Origin: an uncultured Oscillospiraceae bacterium
GTDB lineage: Bacteria; Bacillota; Clostridia; Oscillospirales; Oscillospiraceae
DNA length: 5,358 bases
Direction of reading: 5' to 3'
Assembly: GCA_947630345.1 (NCBI GenBank)
Contig: CANRHF010000131.1
Span: forward strand, 1 to 5,358
Shown: one piece after another, positions 1-5,153 of the stretch
How positions within the stretch are numbered: the first letter of the stretch is position 1
Layout of the letters: the number at the start of each line of letters is the position of its first letter
Translations under genes and position numbers: made by a program
The notes under the pieces: generated by a model
Seen by the model: the letters and a program-made list of their open reading frames with translations, nothing else
The model's database searches: none
Told to the model about the DNA's origin: nothing

Positions 1-2
1 CG

Positions 3-1151
3 CCCAGGACCATTCCCCTGGAGCCGGAGAAAATCAACGCCCTGCTGGGCACTGATATCCCCCAGGCGGACATGGAGCTATACCTGAACCGGCTGGAGAT
101 CCCTGTGGAAAACGGGATGATCCAGGTCCCCTCCTGGCGGCCGGACCTGGTCCTCACCGCCGACATTGCCGAAGAGGTGGGCCGCTCCTACGGCTACAAC
201 GAAATTCCTGTCACCTCCTTCTCCACCGCCACCCAGGGCGGTTACACCCCTATGATGCGCTTTGAAAATGCTGCCGGAAATCTGTGCCGGGCCCTGGGGT
301 ACAGCGAGATCATCACCTACTCCTTCGTCTCCCCCTCCATTTTCGACCAGATCCGGCTGCCCCAGGATTCCCCCCTGCGGAAGGCTCTGAAAATTCAGAA
401 CCCCCTGGGCGAGGACACCTCCATCATGCGGACCGTGGCCCTGCCCTCCATGCTGGACATCCTCTCCCGGAACAGCGCCTACCACAACAAGGCCGCCAAG
501 CTCTACGAGCTTGCCAAGGTGTATCTGCCCAAGGAGGGCCAGGCGCTGCCCGAGGAACCCAAGCATCTGGTGCTGGGTACCTACGGCGCCGGCGAGACCT
601 TCTTCACCCTCAAAGGAGAGCTGGAAGCGGTGTTCTCCGGCCTGCGGATGCCCAAGGCCGAGTACGAAGCCTGGACGGATCATCCCAGCTACCATCCCGG
701 CCGCTGCGCCCGGGTGACCATCGGTGGTCAGGAAGTGGGCGTTTTGGGCCAGGTGCATCCCCTGGTGGCGAAAAACTACGGCATCGATACGGAAATTTAT
801 GCCGCCGAGATTGATTTCTCCGACCTGCTGCCCATGCGGCTTCCGGAGCCCACCTACACGCCGCTGCCCAAGTATCCCACCGTCAGCCGGGATCTGGCTC
901 TGGTGTGCCAGGAGAGCGTCACCGTGGCCCAGGCGGAAAAGGTGATCACCCAGGCCGCCGGAAGGCTGCTGCGCAGTGTCAGCCTGTTTGACATCTACCG
1001 TGGCCCCGGCGTTCCCGCAGGCAAAAAGAGCATGGCCTTCTCCCTGGAGCTGCGGGCCGACGACCGGACCCTCACCGACGCCGACTCGGAGCAGGTGATG
1101 AATCAGGTCTTGACCGCCCTCAAAGAGCGGCTGGACGCCACGCTGCGTTAA
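3..1151 (+). CDS. pheT: Phenylalanyl-tRNA synthetase beta subunit, C-terminal part (5' end outside window)
   Basis: The beta chain of the cytoplasmic alpha2-beta2 enzyme that charges tRNA-Phe. The frame is open from base 3, so 382 residues are visible, about half of the usual near-800. An in-frame ATG at 72 is internal, not the start. The fragment opens inside the B5 domain (about residues 2-68), which carries the typical PSWRPD and DIAEEVGRSYGYNEIP stretches; the paired Glu there belong to the conserved acidic cluster of the family. The catalytic-like core follows (LCRALGYSEIITYSFVSP, then NPLGEDTSIMRT). The last 100 residues or so form the FDX-ACB anticodon-binding domain, starting at YTPLPKYPTVSRDLALV and including LFDIYRGPGVPAGKKS; the chain ends at ALKERLDATLR, as in other PheT proteins. 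pheS is presumably just upstream, outside the window. No clear terminator follows; a new promoter begins 27 bases after the stop. Identification is secure. Confidence 0.97.
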   Translation, partial: PRTIPLEPEKINALLGTDIPQADMELYLNRLEIPVENGMIQVPSWRPDLVLTADIAEEVGRSYGYNEIPVTSFSTATQGGYTPMMRFENAAGNLCRALGYSEIITYSFVSPSIFDQIRLPQDSPLRKALKIQNPLGEDTSIMRTVALPSMLDILSRNSAYHNKAAKLYELAKVYLPKEGQALPEEPKHLVLGTYGAGETFFTLKGELEAVFSGLRMPKAEYEAWTDHPSYHPGRCARVTIGGQEVGVLGQVHPLVAKNYGIDTEIYAAEIDFSDLLPMRLPEPTYTPLPKYPTVSRDLALVCQESVTVAQAEKVITQAAGRLLRSVSLFDIYRGPGVPAGKKSMAFSLELRADDRTLTDADSEQVMNQVLTALKERLDATLR

Positions 1152-1177
1152 AAACAGAAAAAAATACCGGTCAAGCC

Positions 1178-1206
1178 TTTACACCGGCGGTACTTTCGGC
1201 TATAAT
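1178..1206 (+). promoter_or_regulatory. Housekeeping (SigA-type) promoter of the ireB unit
   Basis: The -35 hexamer TTTACA (1178-1183) matches 5 of 6 consensus bases. A 17-base spacer separates it from a perfect TATAAT (1201-1206). An A-rich run at 1150-1165, just upstream, could act as an UP element. Transcription would start near 1213, giving a leader of roughly 23 bases before ireB. The promoter lies entirely in the gap after pheT, so the ireB group need not depend on read-through. Confidence 0.85.
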
Positions 1207-1235
1207 AGACCTCAGACGAGGAAGGAGGGTGCCCC

Positions 1236-1490
1236 ATGACAGACAACAGCACCATTAAATTTACCGTTCCCAGCGATGAGAAGGAGAATATGCGCCGGAC
1301 CCTGCGCAGCGTTTTCGACGCTCTCAGCGAGAAGGGCTACAACCCCATCAATCAGATCGTGGGGTACCTGCTCACCGAAGATCCCACCTATATCACCAAT
1401 TACAACAACGCCCGCAGCATGATCTGCAAGCTGGACCGGGACGAGCTGCTCCAGGAGCTGGTACAGCGGTATCTATTTGAAAAGTCTTGA
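1236..1490 (+). CDS. ireB: IreB-family regulatory phosphoprotein (UPF0297/YrzL)
   Basis: An 84-residue protein of the IreB (formerly DUF965/UPF0297, YrzL) family, close to the usual 80-90 residues. The hallmark GYNPINQIVGYLLTEDPTYI (about residues 34-53) and the following YNNARSMICKLDRDELLQELVQRYL are plain. In Enterococcus faecalis, IreB is a small cytoplasmic protein phosphorylated on N-terminal threonines by the PASTA kinase IreK, and it negatively affects cephalosporin resistance. Here Thr2, Thr6 and Thr10 are available in the same region, but phosphorylation is inference. The start is set by AAGGAGG at 1222-1228, seven bases before the ATG, and by the promoter directly upstream. In many Firmicutes this gene stands with alaS, ruvX (yqgF) and a UPF0473 gene; here pheT precedes it and a different small gene follows. 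Confidence 0.95.
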   Translation: MTDNSTIKFTVPSDEKENMRRTLRSVFDALSEKGYNPINQIVGYLLTEDPTYITNYNNARSMICKLDRDELLQELVQRYLFEKS

Positions 1491-1501
1491 TCATTTGGGG
1501 G

Positions 1502-1514
1502 GCCCGCCCCGGGC
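1502..1514 (+). other. Small GC-rich stem-loop between ireB and the 96-aa gene
   Basis: GCCCG (1502-1506) pairs with CGGGC (1510-1514) around a three-base CCC loop. A GGGGGG run just upstream (1497-1502) offers a competing pairing with the CCCC at 1507-1510. No T-tract follows, so it is unlikely to be an intrinsic terminator. It may be an mRNA stability or processing element, or chance in GC-rich sequence. Confidence 0.35.
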
Positions 1515-1544
1515 TACCCAACCATTTTCTGCAAGGAGGTTTCT

Positions 1545-1835
1545 ATGGCGGAAGAAAACAGCGTTCTGATGTACAAGGGCCATCCGCTGATGCGGAAGGG
1601 CAATCTGATCTACTACGGCTCCATGGCGGACAGCCATATCGTCATGCTCCAGGTGCTGGAGTCCAAGACGGTCAACGACACCGAGATCGCCACCCGGGTC
1701 TCTGTTCAGCTCCAGCTCACCGACCCCGCCGCCCGGAGCCGGGACCGGATCGTGAAAAAGAGCGAAAAGGACGGGCTCTACACCGCCCTGGACTTGGGCA
1801 GCGTATGGCTGGAGCGGGCCTTGGCCGGAAAATAA
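1545..1835 (+). CDS. Conserved-looking 96-aa protein of unknown function, downstream of ireB
   Basis: I cannot assign this to a characterised family. It is a 96-residue soluble protein with no signal peptide or membrane segment. It reads as a compact alpha/beta fold: hydrophobic strands near 21-25 (LIYYG) and 31-38 (HIVMLQVL), a charged stretch with RDRIVKKSEKDG (66-77), and a C-terminal helix (LGSVWLERALAGK). Coding status is well supported: AAGGAGG at 1533-1539, five bases before the ATG, codon use like its neighbours, and a stop one base before the next gene's ATG. From memory, similar small proteins occur in other Clostridia, but I could not check that. It lies in the ireB transcription unit, 54 bases after ireB, in a position where ruvX is often found; it shows no RuvX/YqgF nuclease features and is too short for one. 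An overlapping reading frame from 1487 is a shadow. Confidence 0.85.
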   Translation: MAEENSVLMYKGHPLMRKGNLIYYGSMADSHIVMLQVLESKTVNDTEIATRVSVQLQLTDPAARSRDRIVKKSEKDGLYTALDLGSVWLERALAGK

Positions 1836-1836
1836 A

Positions 1837-2850
1837 ATGGAAAAGCTGCGATACTATCTGCACATTCTAAAGGGCGTTCGGCTGTCCAAGTTTTTTGACG
1901 TGATCCGCCGGGCCCACGAAAAATGTGGAAAAAGTAAGGTCTTTCTCTTTTTCGACATTCTCAACTGCGCCGCCCGGTATGGAGCGGGGTACTATGACTA
2001 CCTGATCTTTGGCTTCTACGACATGAATGCCGCCCAGCGGAAGACCTATGTCACCCGGCTGTGGAATAAAAAGCTGGTGACCATCTGCAACGATCCCCAG
2101 TATACCCACATTTTCGACAAAAAGAATGAGTTCTACGCCCGGTTCGCCCCCTACCTGGGCCGAGAATACCTGGACATGACCACCGCCAGCGAGGAGGAAT
2201 TTGTCGCCTTCGCCCGGCGGTTTCCGGTGCTTTTTGCCAAGCCCCAAGTGGGCGAGAGCGGCAAGGGCATCGAAAAGCTGAAGACCGGAGATTTTGAAAG
2301 TCTCTCCCAAATGTACGCCTATGTGAAGGAGAAGGGCTTTGGCACCGTGGAAGAGGAGCTGAAGCAGCACGAGGCGCTGTCCAAGCTGTACCCTCTGTCC
2401 ATCAACTCCCTGCGGATCGTAACCTTGGTGGCCCAGGGGGAGGCTCACTGTGTCTACCAGGTGGTGAAGATGGGCAACCGCGGCAAATTCGTGGACAACA
2501 TGGAAAACGACGGCCTGTGCTGCCCCCTGGACCCGGAGACCGGGAAGATCGTGGGCGTGGCCCACACCTCCAAGCTCATCAATTACGACACCCATCCCTA
2601 CACCGGCGTGCCCCTGCTGGGCTACCAGGTGCCCTATGTGAAGGAGGCCATCGAGCTGTGCTTGAAGGCCGCCATGGAGATCCCGGAATTTCGGTATATC
2701 GGCTGGGACGTGTGCGTTACCCCCACCGGCCCCGCCATCATCGAGGGCAACGACTACCCCGGCTACGATTTCTGGCAGCTTCCCGAGCATACCCCCGACA
2801 AAATTGGCCTGCTCCCCTACTACCAGAAAATGATTCCGGAGCTGAAATAA
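1837..2850 (+). CDS. Sugar-transfer-associated ATP-grasp family protein
   Basis: A 337-residue ATP-grasp enzyme matching the 'sugar-transfer associated ATP-grasp' type (ATPgrasp_ST). The nucleotide-binding part shows FAKPQVGESGKGI (133-145), with Lys135 and a Gly-rich loop, then acidic VEEEL at 171-175. Next come INSLRIVT (189-196) and FVDNMENDG (218-226), both typical of this group. The C-terminal metal/catalytic segment is GWDVCVTPTGPAIIEGND (289-306), where Asp291, Glu303 and Asn305 are the expected magnesium ligands. Such enzymes join a carboxylate to an amine or similar nucleophile through an acyl-phosphate. Family members are often near polysaccharide or cell-surface genes, but the substrate is unknown. 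There is no signal peptide, so it should be cytoplasmic. The ATG is one base after the preceding stop and the ribosome site is weak (GGA at 1827-1829), which points to translational coupling with the 96-aa protein. Confidence 0.88.
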   Translation: MEKLRYYLHILKGVRLSKFFDVIRRAHEKCGKSKVFLFFDILNCAARYGAGYYDYLIFGFYDMNAAQRKTYVTRLWNKKLVTICNDPQYTHIFDKKNEFYARFAPYLGREYLDMTTASEEEFVAFARRFPVLFAKPQVGESGKGIEKLKTGDFESLSQMYAYVKEKGFGTVEEELKQHEALSKLYPLSINSLRIVTLVAQGEAHCVYQVVKMGNRGKFVDNMENDGLCCPLDPETGKIVGVAHTSKLINYDTHPYTGVPLLGYQVPYVKEAIELCLKAAMEIPEFRYIGWDVCVTPTGPAIIEGNDYPGYDFWQLPEHTPDKIGLLPYYQKMIPELK

Positions 2851-2855
2851 ATGCC

Positions 2856-2880
2856 GGGCCCCCGCTTCCCTCGGGGGCCC
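2856..2880 (+). other. Perfect 9-bp GC-rich hairpin between the ATP-grasp gene and pcp
   Basis: GGGCCCCCG (2856-2864) pairs perfectly with CGGGGGCCC (2872-2880) around the seven-base loop CTTCCCT. It starts six bases after the ATP-grasp stop and ends seven bases before the pcp ribosome site. No T-run follows on either strand, so it is not a standard intrinsic terminator. It could attenuate transcription, protect the 3' end of the upstream message, or be a degenerate terminator. Confidence 0.6.
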
Positions 2881-2897
2881 AATGATCAGGAGGCGCT

Positions 2898-3479
2898 ATG
2901 AAAATCTTAGTAACAGGCTTTGAGCCCTTCGGCGGAGACAGGAAAAACGTCTCCTGGGAGGCGGTAGAGCGGCTGCCCGCCGTCATAGAAGGGGCGGAAA
3001 TCATCACCGCCTGTCTGCCGGTGTCCTATGACCGGGTGGAGCCGGAGCTGTGGGCGCTGGCGGAGCGGTTTTCGCCCGACGCGGTGCTTTGCGTGGGCTT
3101 GGCCGGGAACCGGGACTGCCTGACCCCGGAACAAACCGCCGTCAATCTCATGGCGTCGAAAATCCCAGACAACGACGGCGTGCAATATCAGGGCCAAAAG
3201 ATCCAGCCAGCGGGGCCGGAATACCGCACCTCTGCCCTGCCGGCGGCGGAAATTGCCCAGGCCATGGCAACCGCCGGAATCCCTGCCAAGGTCAGTCCGT
3301 CCGCCGGGACCTTTGTGTGCAACCGGGTAATGTACGGCCTGCTGGAGGGCATCGCCGCCGGAAAAGGGCCGAAAACCGGCGGCTTTCTCCACGTTCCCAG
3401 AGAAGAGGCCGTGCCGCTGGAAAAGATTTGCCAGGGGCTGGAAATCGAGATCCGGGAAATCGTATGGAACCTGAAATAG
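2898..3479 (+). CDS. pcp: Pyroglutamyl peptidase I (pyrrolidone-carboxylate peptidase)
   Basis: A cytoplasmic cysteine peptidase (family C15, EC 3.4.19.3) that removes N-terminal pyroglutamate from peptides. At 193 residues it is slightly shorter than the usual 200-215. It opens with the diagnostic KILVTGFEPFGG (2-13). The Glu/Cys/His catalytic triad is complete by motif: Glu78 in LTPEQTAVN, Cys141 in SAGTFVCNRVMY and His165 in GGFLHVP. The IPDNDG segment (89-94) is also typical. The start is fixed by AGGAGG at 2888-2893, four bases before the ATG. It follows the ATP-grasp gene by 47 bases, a gap filled by the GC-rich hairpin; no promoter is evident in that gap, so it may be the last gene of the ireB unit. 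Its role is probably general peptide salvage; I see nothing linking it to the sporulation genes that follow. Confidence 0.95.
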   Translation: MKILVTGFEPFGGDRKNVSWEAVERLPAVIEGAEIITACLPVSYDRVEPELWALAERFSPDAVLCVGLAGNRDCLTPEQTAVNLMASKIPDNDGVQYQGQKIQPAGPEYRTSALPAAEIAQAMATAGIPAKVSPSAGTFVCNRVMYGLLEGIAAGKGPKTGGFLHVPREEAVPLEKICQGLEIEIREIVWNLK

Positions 3480-3485
3480 GGTCTT

Positions 3486-3524
3486 TAAACGGCTTTTGGT
3501 TTACATAATACCGTTTATTTTTTG
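3486..3524 (+). terminator. Possible intrinsic terminator of pcp
   Basis: TAAACGG (3486-3492) pairs perfectly with CCGTTTA (3511-3517). A T-rich tail reaches to 3522, with six consecutive T at 3517-3522 apart from the A at 3517. The stem is short and A/T-rich and the loop is 18 bases, so the structure is weak. The 3' arm overlaps the proposed -35 element of the spoVAD promoter. Confidence 0.35.
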
Positions 3525-3541
3525 GTAAGCGGCGCATACTA
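3513..3541 (+). promoter_or_regulatory. Forespore (SigG/SigF-like) promoter of spoVAD
   Basis: CATACTA (3535-3541) fits the SigG -10 consensus CATWHTA. GTTTA (3513-3517) lies 17 bases upstream; it fits the SigF -35 pattern GYWTA and 4 of 5 positions of the SigG pattern GHATR. The -10 does not fit the GG-starting SigF form well, so SigG is the better call. In Bacillus subtilis the spoVA operon is transcribed by SigG, which agrees. Transcription would begin near 3548, leaving a leader of about 20 bases that contains the ribosome site. Confidence 0.65.
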
Positions 3542-3568
3542 GGGAAAAACATCAAGGAAGGTATGCGC
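3532..3568. repeat. 8-bp inverted repeat spanning the -10 element and start region of spoVAD
   Basis: GCGCATAC (3532-3539) is the exact reverse complement of GTATGCGC (3561-3568), with 21 bases between. The left arm overlaps the -10 element; the right arm lies between the ribosome site and the chosen ATG. Part of the match reflects the palindrome ATGCGCAT at 3563-3570. It could be a regulator-binding site, or a hairpin in read-through RNA from pcp. Confidence 0.45.
3554..3561 (+). promoter_or_regulatory. Ribosome binding site that decides the spoVAD start
   Basis: AAGGAAGG at 3554-3561 lies seven bases before the ATG at 3569 but only one base before the in-frame ATG at 3563. The spacing favours 3569, which adds no MR before the MGTYKRG N-terminus. 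Confidence 0.65.
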
Positions 3569-4588
3569 ATGGGAACTTACAAACGGGGGCGGCAGAGCTT
3601 TATACCGGCCCAGCCGCCGGTGATCGCCGCCTGGGCCAGCGTGGCGGGGAAAAAGGAAAGCGAAGGGCCCCTGGCGGAGTGCTTCGATGTGACGGAGCAG
3701 GACTCCTACTTTGGCCAGAAGACCTGGGAACAGGCGGAAAAGCGGATGCAGCAGCTGGCTCTGGAAACCCTGGCGAAAAAGGCCGGGCTGGACGAAAACG
3801 GCTTCGATCTGGTGTTTTCCGGGGACCTGCTGAATCAGTGCATCGGCTCCTCCTTCAGCCTGCGGAACACCGGCATTCCCCATCTGGGGCTGTACGGGGC
3901 CTGTTCCACCATGGCGGAGAGCCTGCTTCTGTCGGCCATGGCGGTGAGCGGCGGTTTTTTTGACCGGGTGGTGGCCATGACCTCCTCCCACTTCGCTTCC
4001 TCGGAGCGGCAATACCGCTTTCCCCTGGGCTACGGCGGGCAGCGGACCCCCACCGCCCAATGGACCGTCACCGGCTCCGGGGCCGCGCTGGTCGTACCTC
4101 AGGGGAACGGGCCAAGAATCGAGGCCTGCACCGTGGGCACCGTCCAGGATCTGGGAATCAAGGACGCCAACAATATGGGGGCCGCCATGGCGCCCGCCGC
4201 GCTGGACACCATCTGCGCCCATTTTCAGGACACCCAGACCTCGCCGGCGGACTTCGATCTCATCGTCACCGGCGACCTGGGGCAGCTGGGAAAGGACCTG
4301 CTGCTCCGGCTGGCGGAGGAACGGGGCGTCCAGCTGGGAGGCAAAATCGCGGACTGCGGCTGCATGGTCTTTGACAACACGAAGCAGGACGTCCATGCAG
4401 GCGGCTCCGGCTGCGGATGCAGCGCCATTACTCTCTGCGGCCGTCTGCTGGGAGAACTGAACAGCGGAAAGCTGAAGAAGATCCTGTTCTGCGGCACCGG
4501 GGCGCTGCTCTCCCCCACCTCCACCCAGCAGGGTCTGCCCATTCCGGGCGTGTGCCACGCCGTCGCCATCAGCGGAAGGAGTAATTGA
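3569..4588 (+). CDS. spoVAD: Stage V sporulation protein AD (dipicolinic acid-binding SpoVA protein)
   Basis: SpoVAD is a thiolase-fold protein at the spore inner membrane. In Bacillus it binds dipicolinic acid (DPA) and is needed for Ca-DPA uptake during sporulation and for its release in germination. From the ATG at 3569 it has 339 residues, the normal family length; an in-frame ATG at 3563 would add two. Family landmarks are in order: EGPLAECFD (32-40), the helix with KTWEQAEKRM (51-60), SGDLLNQ (84-90), LYGACST with Cys112 at the thiolase nucleophile position (108-114), then YGGQRTPTAQWTVTGSGAAL, NMGAAMAPAA, IVTGDLGQLG, HAGGSGCGCSA and TGALLSPTSTQQG. I count 12 cysteines, which looks high for a spore protein of this size. 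The stop is one base before the spoVAE ATG, so the two are an operon. A SigG-like promoter lies immediately upstream, and spoVAC is not between that promoter and this gene. Confidence 0.96.
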   Translation: MGTYKRGRQSFIPAQPPVIAAWASVAGKKESEGPLAECFDVTEQDSYFGQKTWEQAEKRMQQLALETLAKKAGLDENGFDLVFSGDLLNQCIGSSFSLRNTGIPHLGLYGACSTMAESLLLSAMAVSGGFFDRVVAMTSSHFASSERQYRFPLGYGGQRTPTAQWTVTGSGAALVVPQGNGPRIEACTVGTVQDLGIKDANNMGAAMAPAALDTICAHFQDTQTSPADFDLIVTGDLGQLGKDLLLRLAEERGVQLGGKIADCGCMVFDNTKQDVHAGGSGCGCSAITLCGRLLGELNSGKLKKILFCGTGALLSPTSTQQGLPIPGVCHAVAISGRSN

Positions 4589-4589
4589 T

Positions 4590-4946
4590 ATGGATTATTT
4601 GAAAGCGTTTTTAGTTGGAGGACTGCTGTGCGTCATCGGCCAGATCCTGATCGACAAGACCAAGCTGACCCCCGCCCGCATTTTGGTCAGCTATGTGGTC
4701 GCGGGCGTATTCCTGGGCGCCGTGGGACTGTACCAGCCCCTGGTGGACTGGGCTGGGGCGGGAGCCACGGTGCCCCTGACGGGCTTTGGCTACAATCTGG
4801 CGAAGGGCGTCAAGGAGGCCGTCACCCAGGACGGATTTTTGGGGACCCTCACCGGTGGGCTCAAGGCCACCGCCGGCGGGATCACCGCCGCCGTGGCGGC
4901 GGGACTGCTGGCCAGTCTTTTTTTCAAAGCAAAGGATAAATCCTGA
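4590..4946 (+). CDS. spoVAE: Stage V sporulation protein AE (SpoVA membrane channel subunit)
   Basis: A 118-residue integral membrane protein of the SpoVAC/SpoVAE family, equal in length to Bacillus SpoVAE (SpoVAEb). It begins DYLKAFLVGGLLCVIGQILIDKTKLTPARI, which follows the family closely. Hydrophobic segments lie near 4-21, 31-49 and 94-112, with a less hydrophobic central segment holding the conserved DWAGAGATVPLTGFGYNL (53-70). SpoVA membrane proteins form the inner-membrane path for Ca-DPA into the forespore and out during germination. It is called SpoVAE rather than SpoVAC on the N-terminal FLVGGLLCVIGQ stretch, its position after spoVAD and its short length. AAGGAG at 4576-4581, inside the end of spoVAD, gives an eight-base spacing to the ATG. 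Expression presumably comes from the promoter before spoVAD. Confidence 0.95.
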   Translation: MDYLKAFLVGGLLCVIGQILIDKTKLTPARILVSYVVAGVFLGAVGLYQPLVDWAGAGATVPLTGFGYNLAKGVKEAVTQDGFLGTLTGGLKATAGGITAAVAAGLLASLFFKAKDKS

Positions 4947-4969
4947 GTTTTGGGGCAAACTTCCCCTAG

Positions 4970-4980
4970 CGGCCCAGCCG
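4970..4980 (+). other. Short hairpin between spoVAE and the Asn/Gln-rich gene
   Basis: CGGC (4970-4973) pairs with GCCG (4977-4980) around CCA; a second four-pair stem, GGGG/CCCC, spans 4952-4966. Neither has a T-tract, so I do not read them as terminators, and transcription from spoVAE may continue into the next gene. The 62-base gap shows no convincing promoter. Confidence 0.3.
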
Positions 4981-4995
4981 TAAAAACCATATTTT

Positions 4996-5000
4996 GGAGG
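4996..5000 (+). promoter_or_regulatory. Ribosome binding site of the Asn/Gln-rich mini-gene
   Basis: GGAGG at 4996-5000, eight bases before the ATG at 5009. This well-placed site is the main argument that the low-complexity ORF downstream is translated. Confidence 0.75.
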
Positions 5001-5008
5001 ATCATCAC

Positions 5009-5146
5009 ATGAATAGCAACCAGAATCAGAGCAAGAACCAGAACCAGAATCAGAATCAGAACCAGAACAGCCAGAACCAGAGCCAGAATCAGAACAGCCA
5101 GAACCAGAACCAGAATCAGAGCAGCCAGAGCCGGAACAGCCGGTAA
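5009..5146 (+). CDS. 45-aa Asn/Gln/Ser-only low-complexity protein
   Basis: A small ORF of 45 residues that uses just six amino acids: 16 Asn, 16 Gln, 9 Ser, 2 Arg, 1 Lys and the start Met. It is built from NQ pairs interrupted by Ser, begins MNSNQNQSKNQ and ends SSQSRNSR. It has no hydrophobic residue after Met1 and no acidic residue, so it should be soluble, unstructured and slightly basic. I recognise no named family. Support for a real gene: a good ribosome site (GGAGG, eight-base spacing), a clean TAA stop and strong terminators directly after it. All 16 Gln codons are CAG while Asn uses both AAC and AAT. The location 62 bases after spoVAE, without a separate promoter, suggests forespore expression. 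Gamma-type small acid-soluble spore proteins are also rich in Asn, Gln and Ser, but their TEFASET-like motif is absent, so homology is not claimed. A spore storage, coat or matrix role is a guess. Confidence 0.72.
   Translation: MNSNQNQSKNQNQNQNQNQNSQNQSQNQNSQNQNQNQSSQSRNSR
5018..5119 (+). repeat. Imperfect CAG-AAY hexanucleotide repeat inside the mini-gene
   Basis: Units of CAGAAC or CAGAAT recur in phase with the codons, broken by single AGC codons. The plus strand has almost no T and little secondary-structure potential. Such repeats can slip during replication, so repeat number may differ between strains. Confidence 0.8.
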
Positions 5147-5153
5147 CAAACCG

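Noticed and set aside
78..758. Minus-strand ORF of 226 aa opposite pheT
   Set aside because: Gly-rich shadow of the well-conserved PheT frame.
1165..1192. Possible pheT terminator around TACCGG and CCGGCGGTA
   Set aside because: Pairing needs a bulge, no T-tract follows, and the region is taken up by the -35 element and spacer of the ireB promoter.
1487..1870. Plus-strand ORF of 127 aa overlapping the 96-aa gene
   Set aside because: It lacks a matching ribosome site and has Arg/Gly/Pro-rich shadow composition; the frame starting at 1545 has the AAGGAGG site and the coupling to the next gene.
1867..2790. Minus-strand ORF of 307 aa opposite the ATP-grasp gene
   Set aside because: It is a shadow of a gene with complete ATP-grasp motifs, and its sequence is low-complexity and unlike any known protein.
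3539..4558. Minus-strand ORF of 339 aa opposite spoVAD
   Set aside because: It is antisense to an unmistakable SpoVAD. Its Gly/Gln/His-rich composition is typical of a GC-rich shadow frame.
4988..4995. CATATTTT as a SigK-type -10 (CATANNNT) for the Asn/Gln-rich mini-gene
   Set aside because: Transcription would start around 5002, after the ribosome site at 4996-5000, so the message could not use it.
5009..5146. Repeat tract considered as a CRISPR array or tandem binding-site array
   Set aside because: Units are six bases, in phase with codons, with no spacers; the coding explanation fits with a ribosome site and stop.
5009..5146. Mini-gene considered as a gamma-type small acid-soluble spore protein
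   Set aside because: Composition is similar but the TEFASET-like protease-cleavage motif is absent and the protein has no Ala, Glu, Phe or Thr.
4790..5149. Minus-strand ORF of 119 aa starting with a long Leu/Val/Ile run that looks like a membrane protein
   Set aside because: The hydrophobic run is the antisense of the CAG-AAY repeat (CTG, GTT, ATT codons). There is no good ribosome site on that strand, and it crosses the spoVAE coding region.
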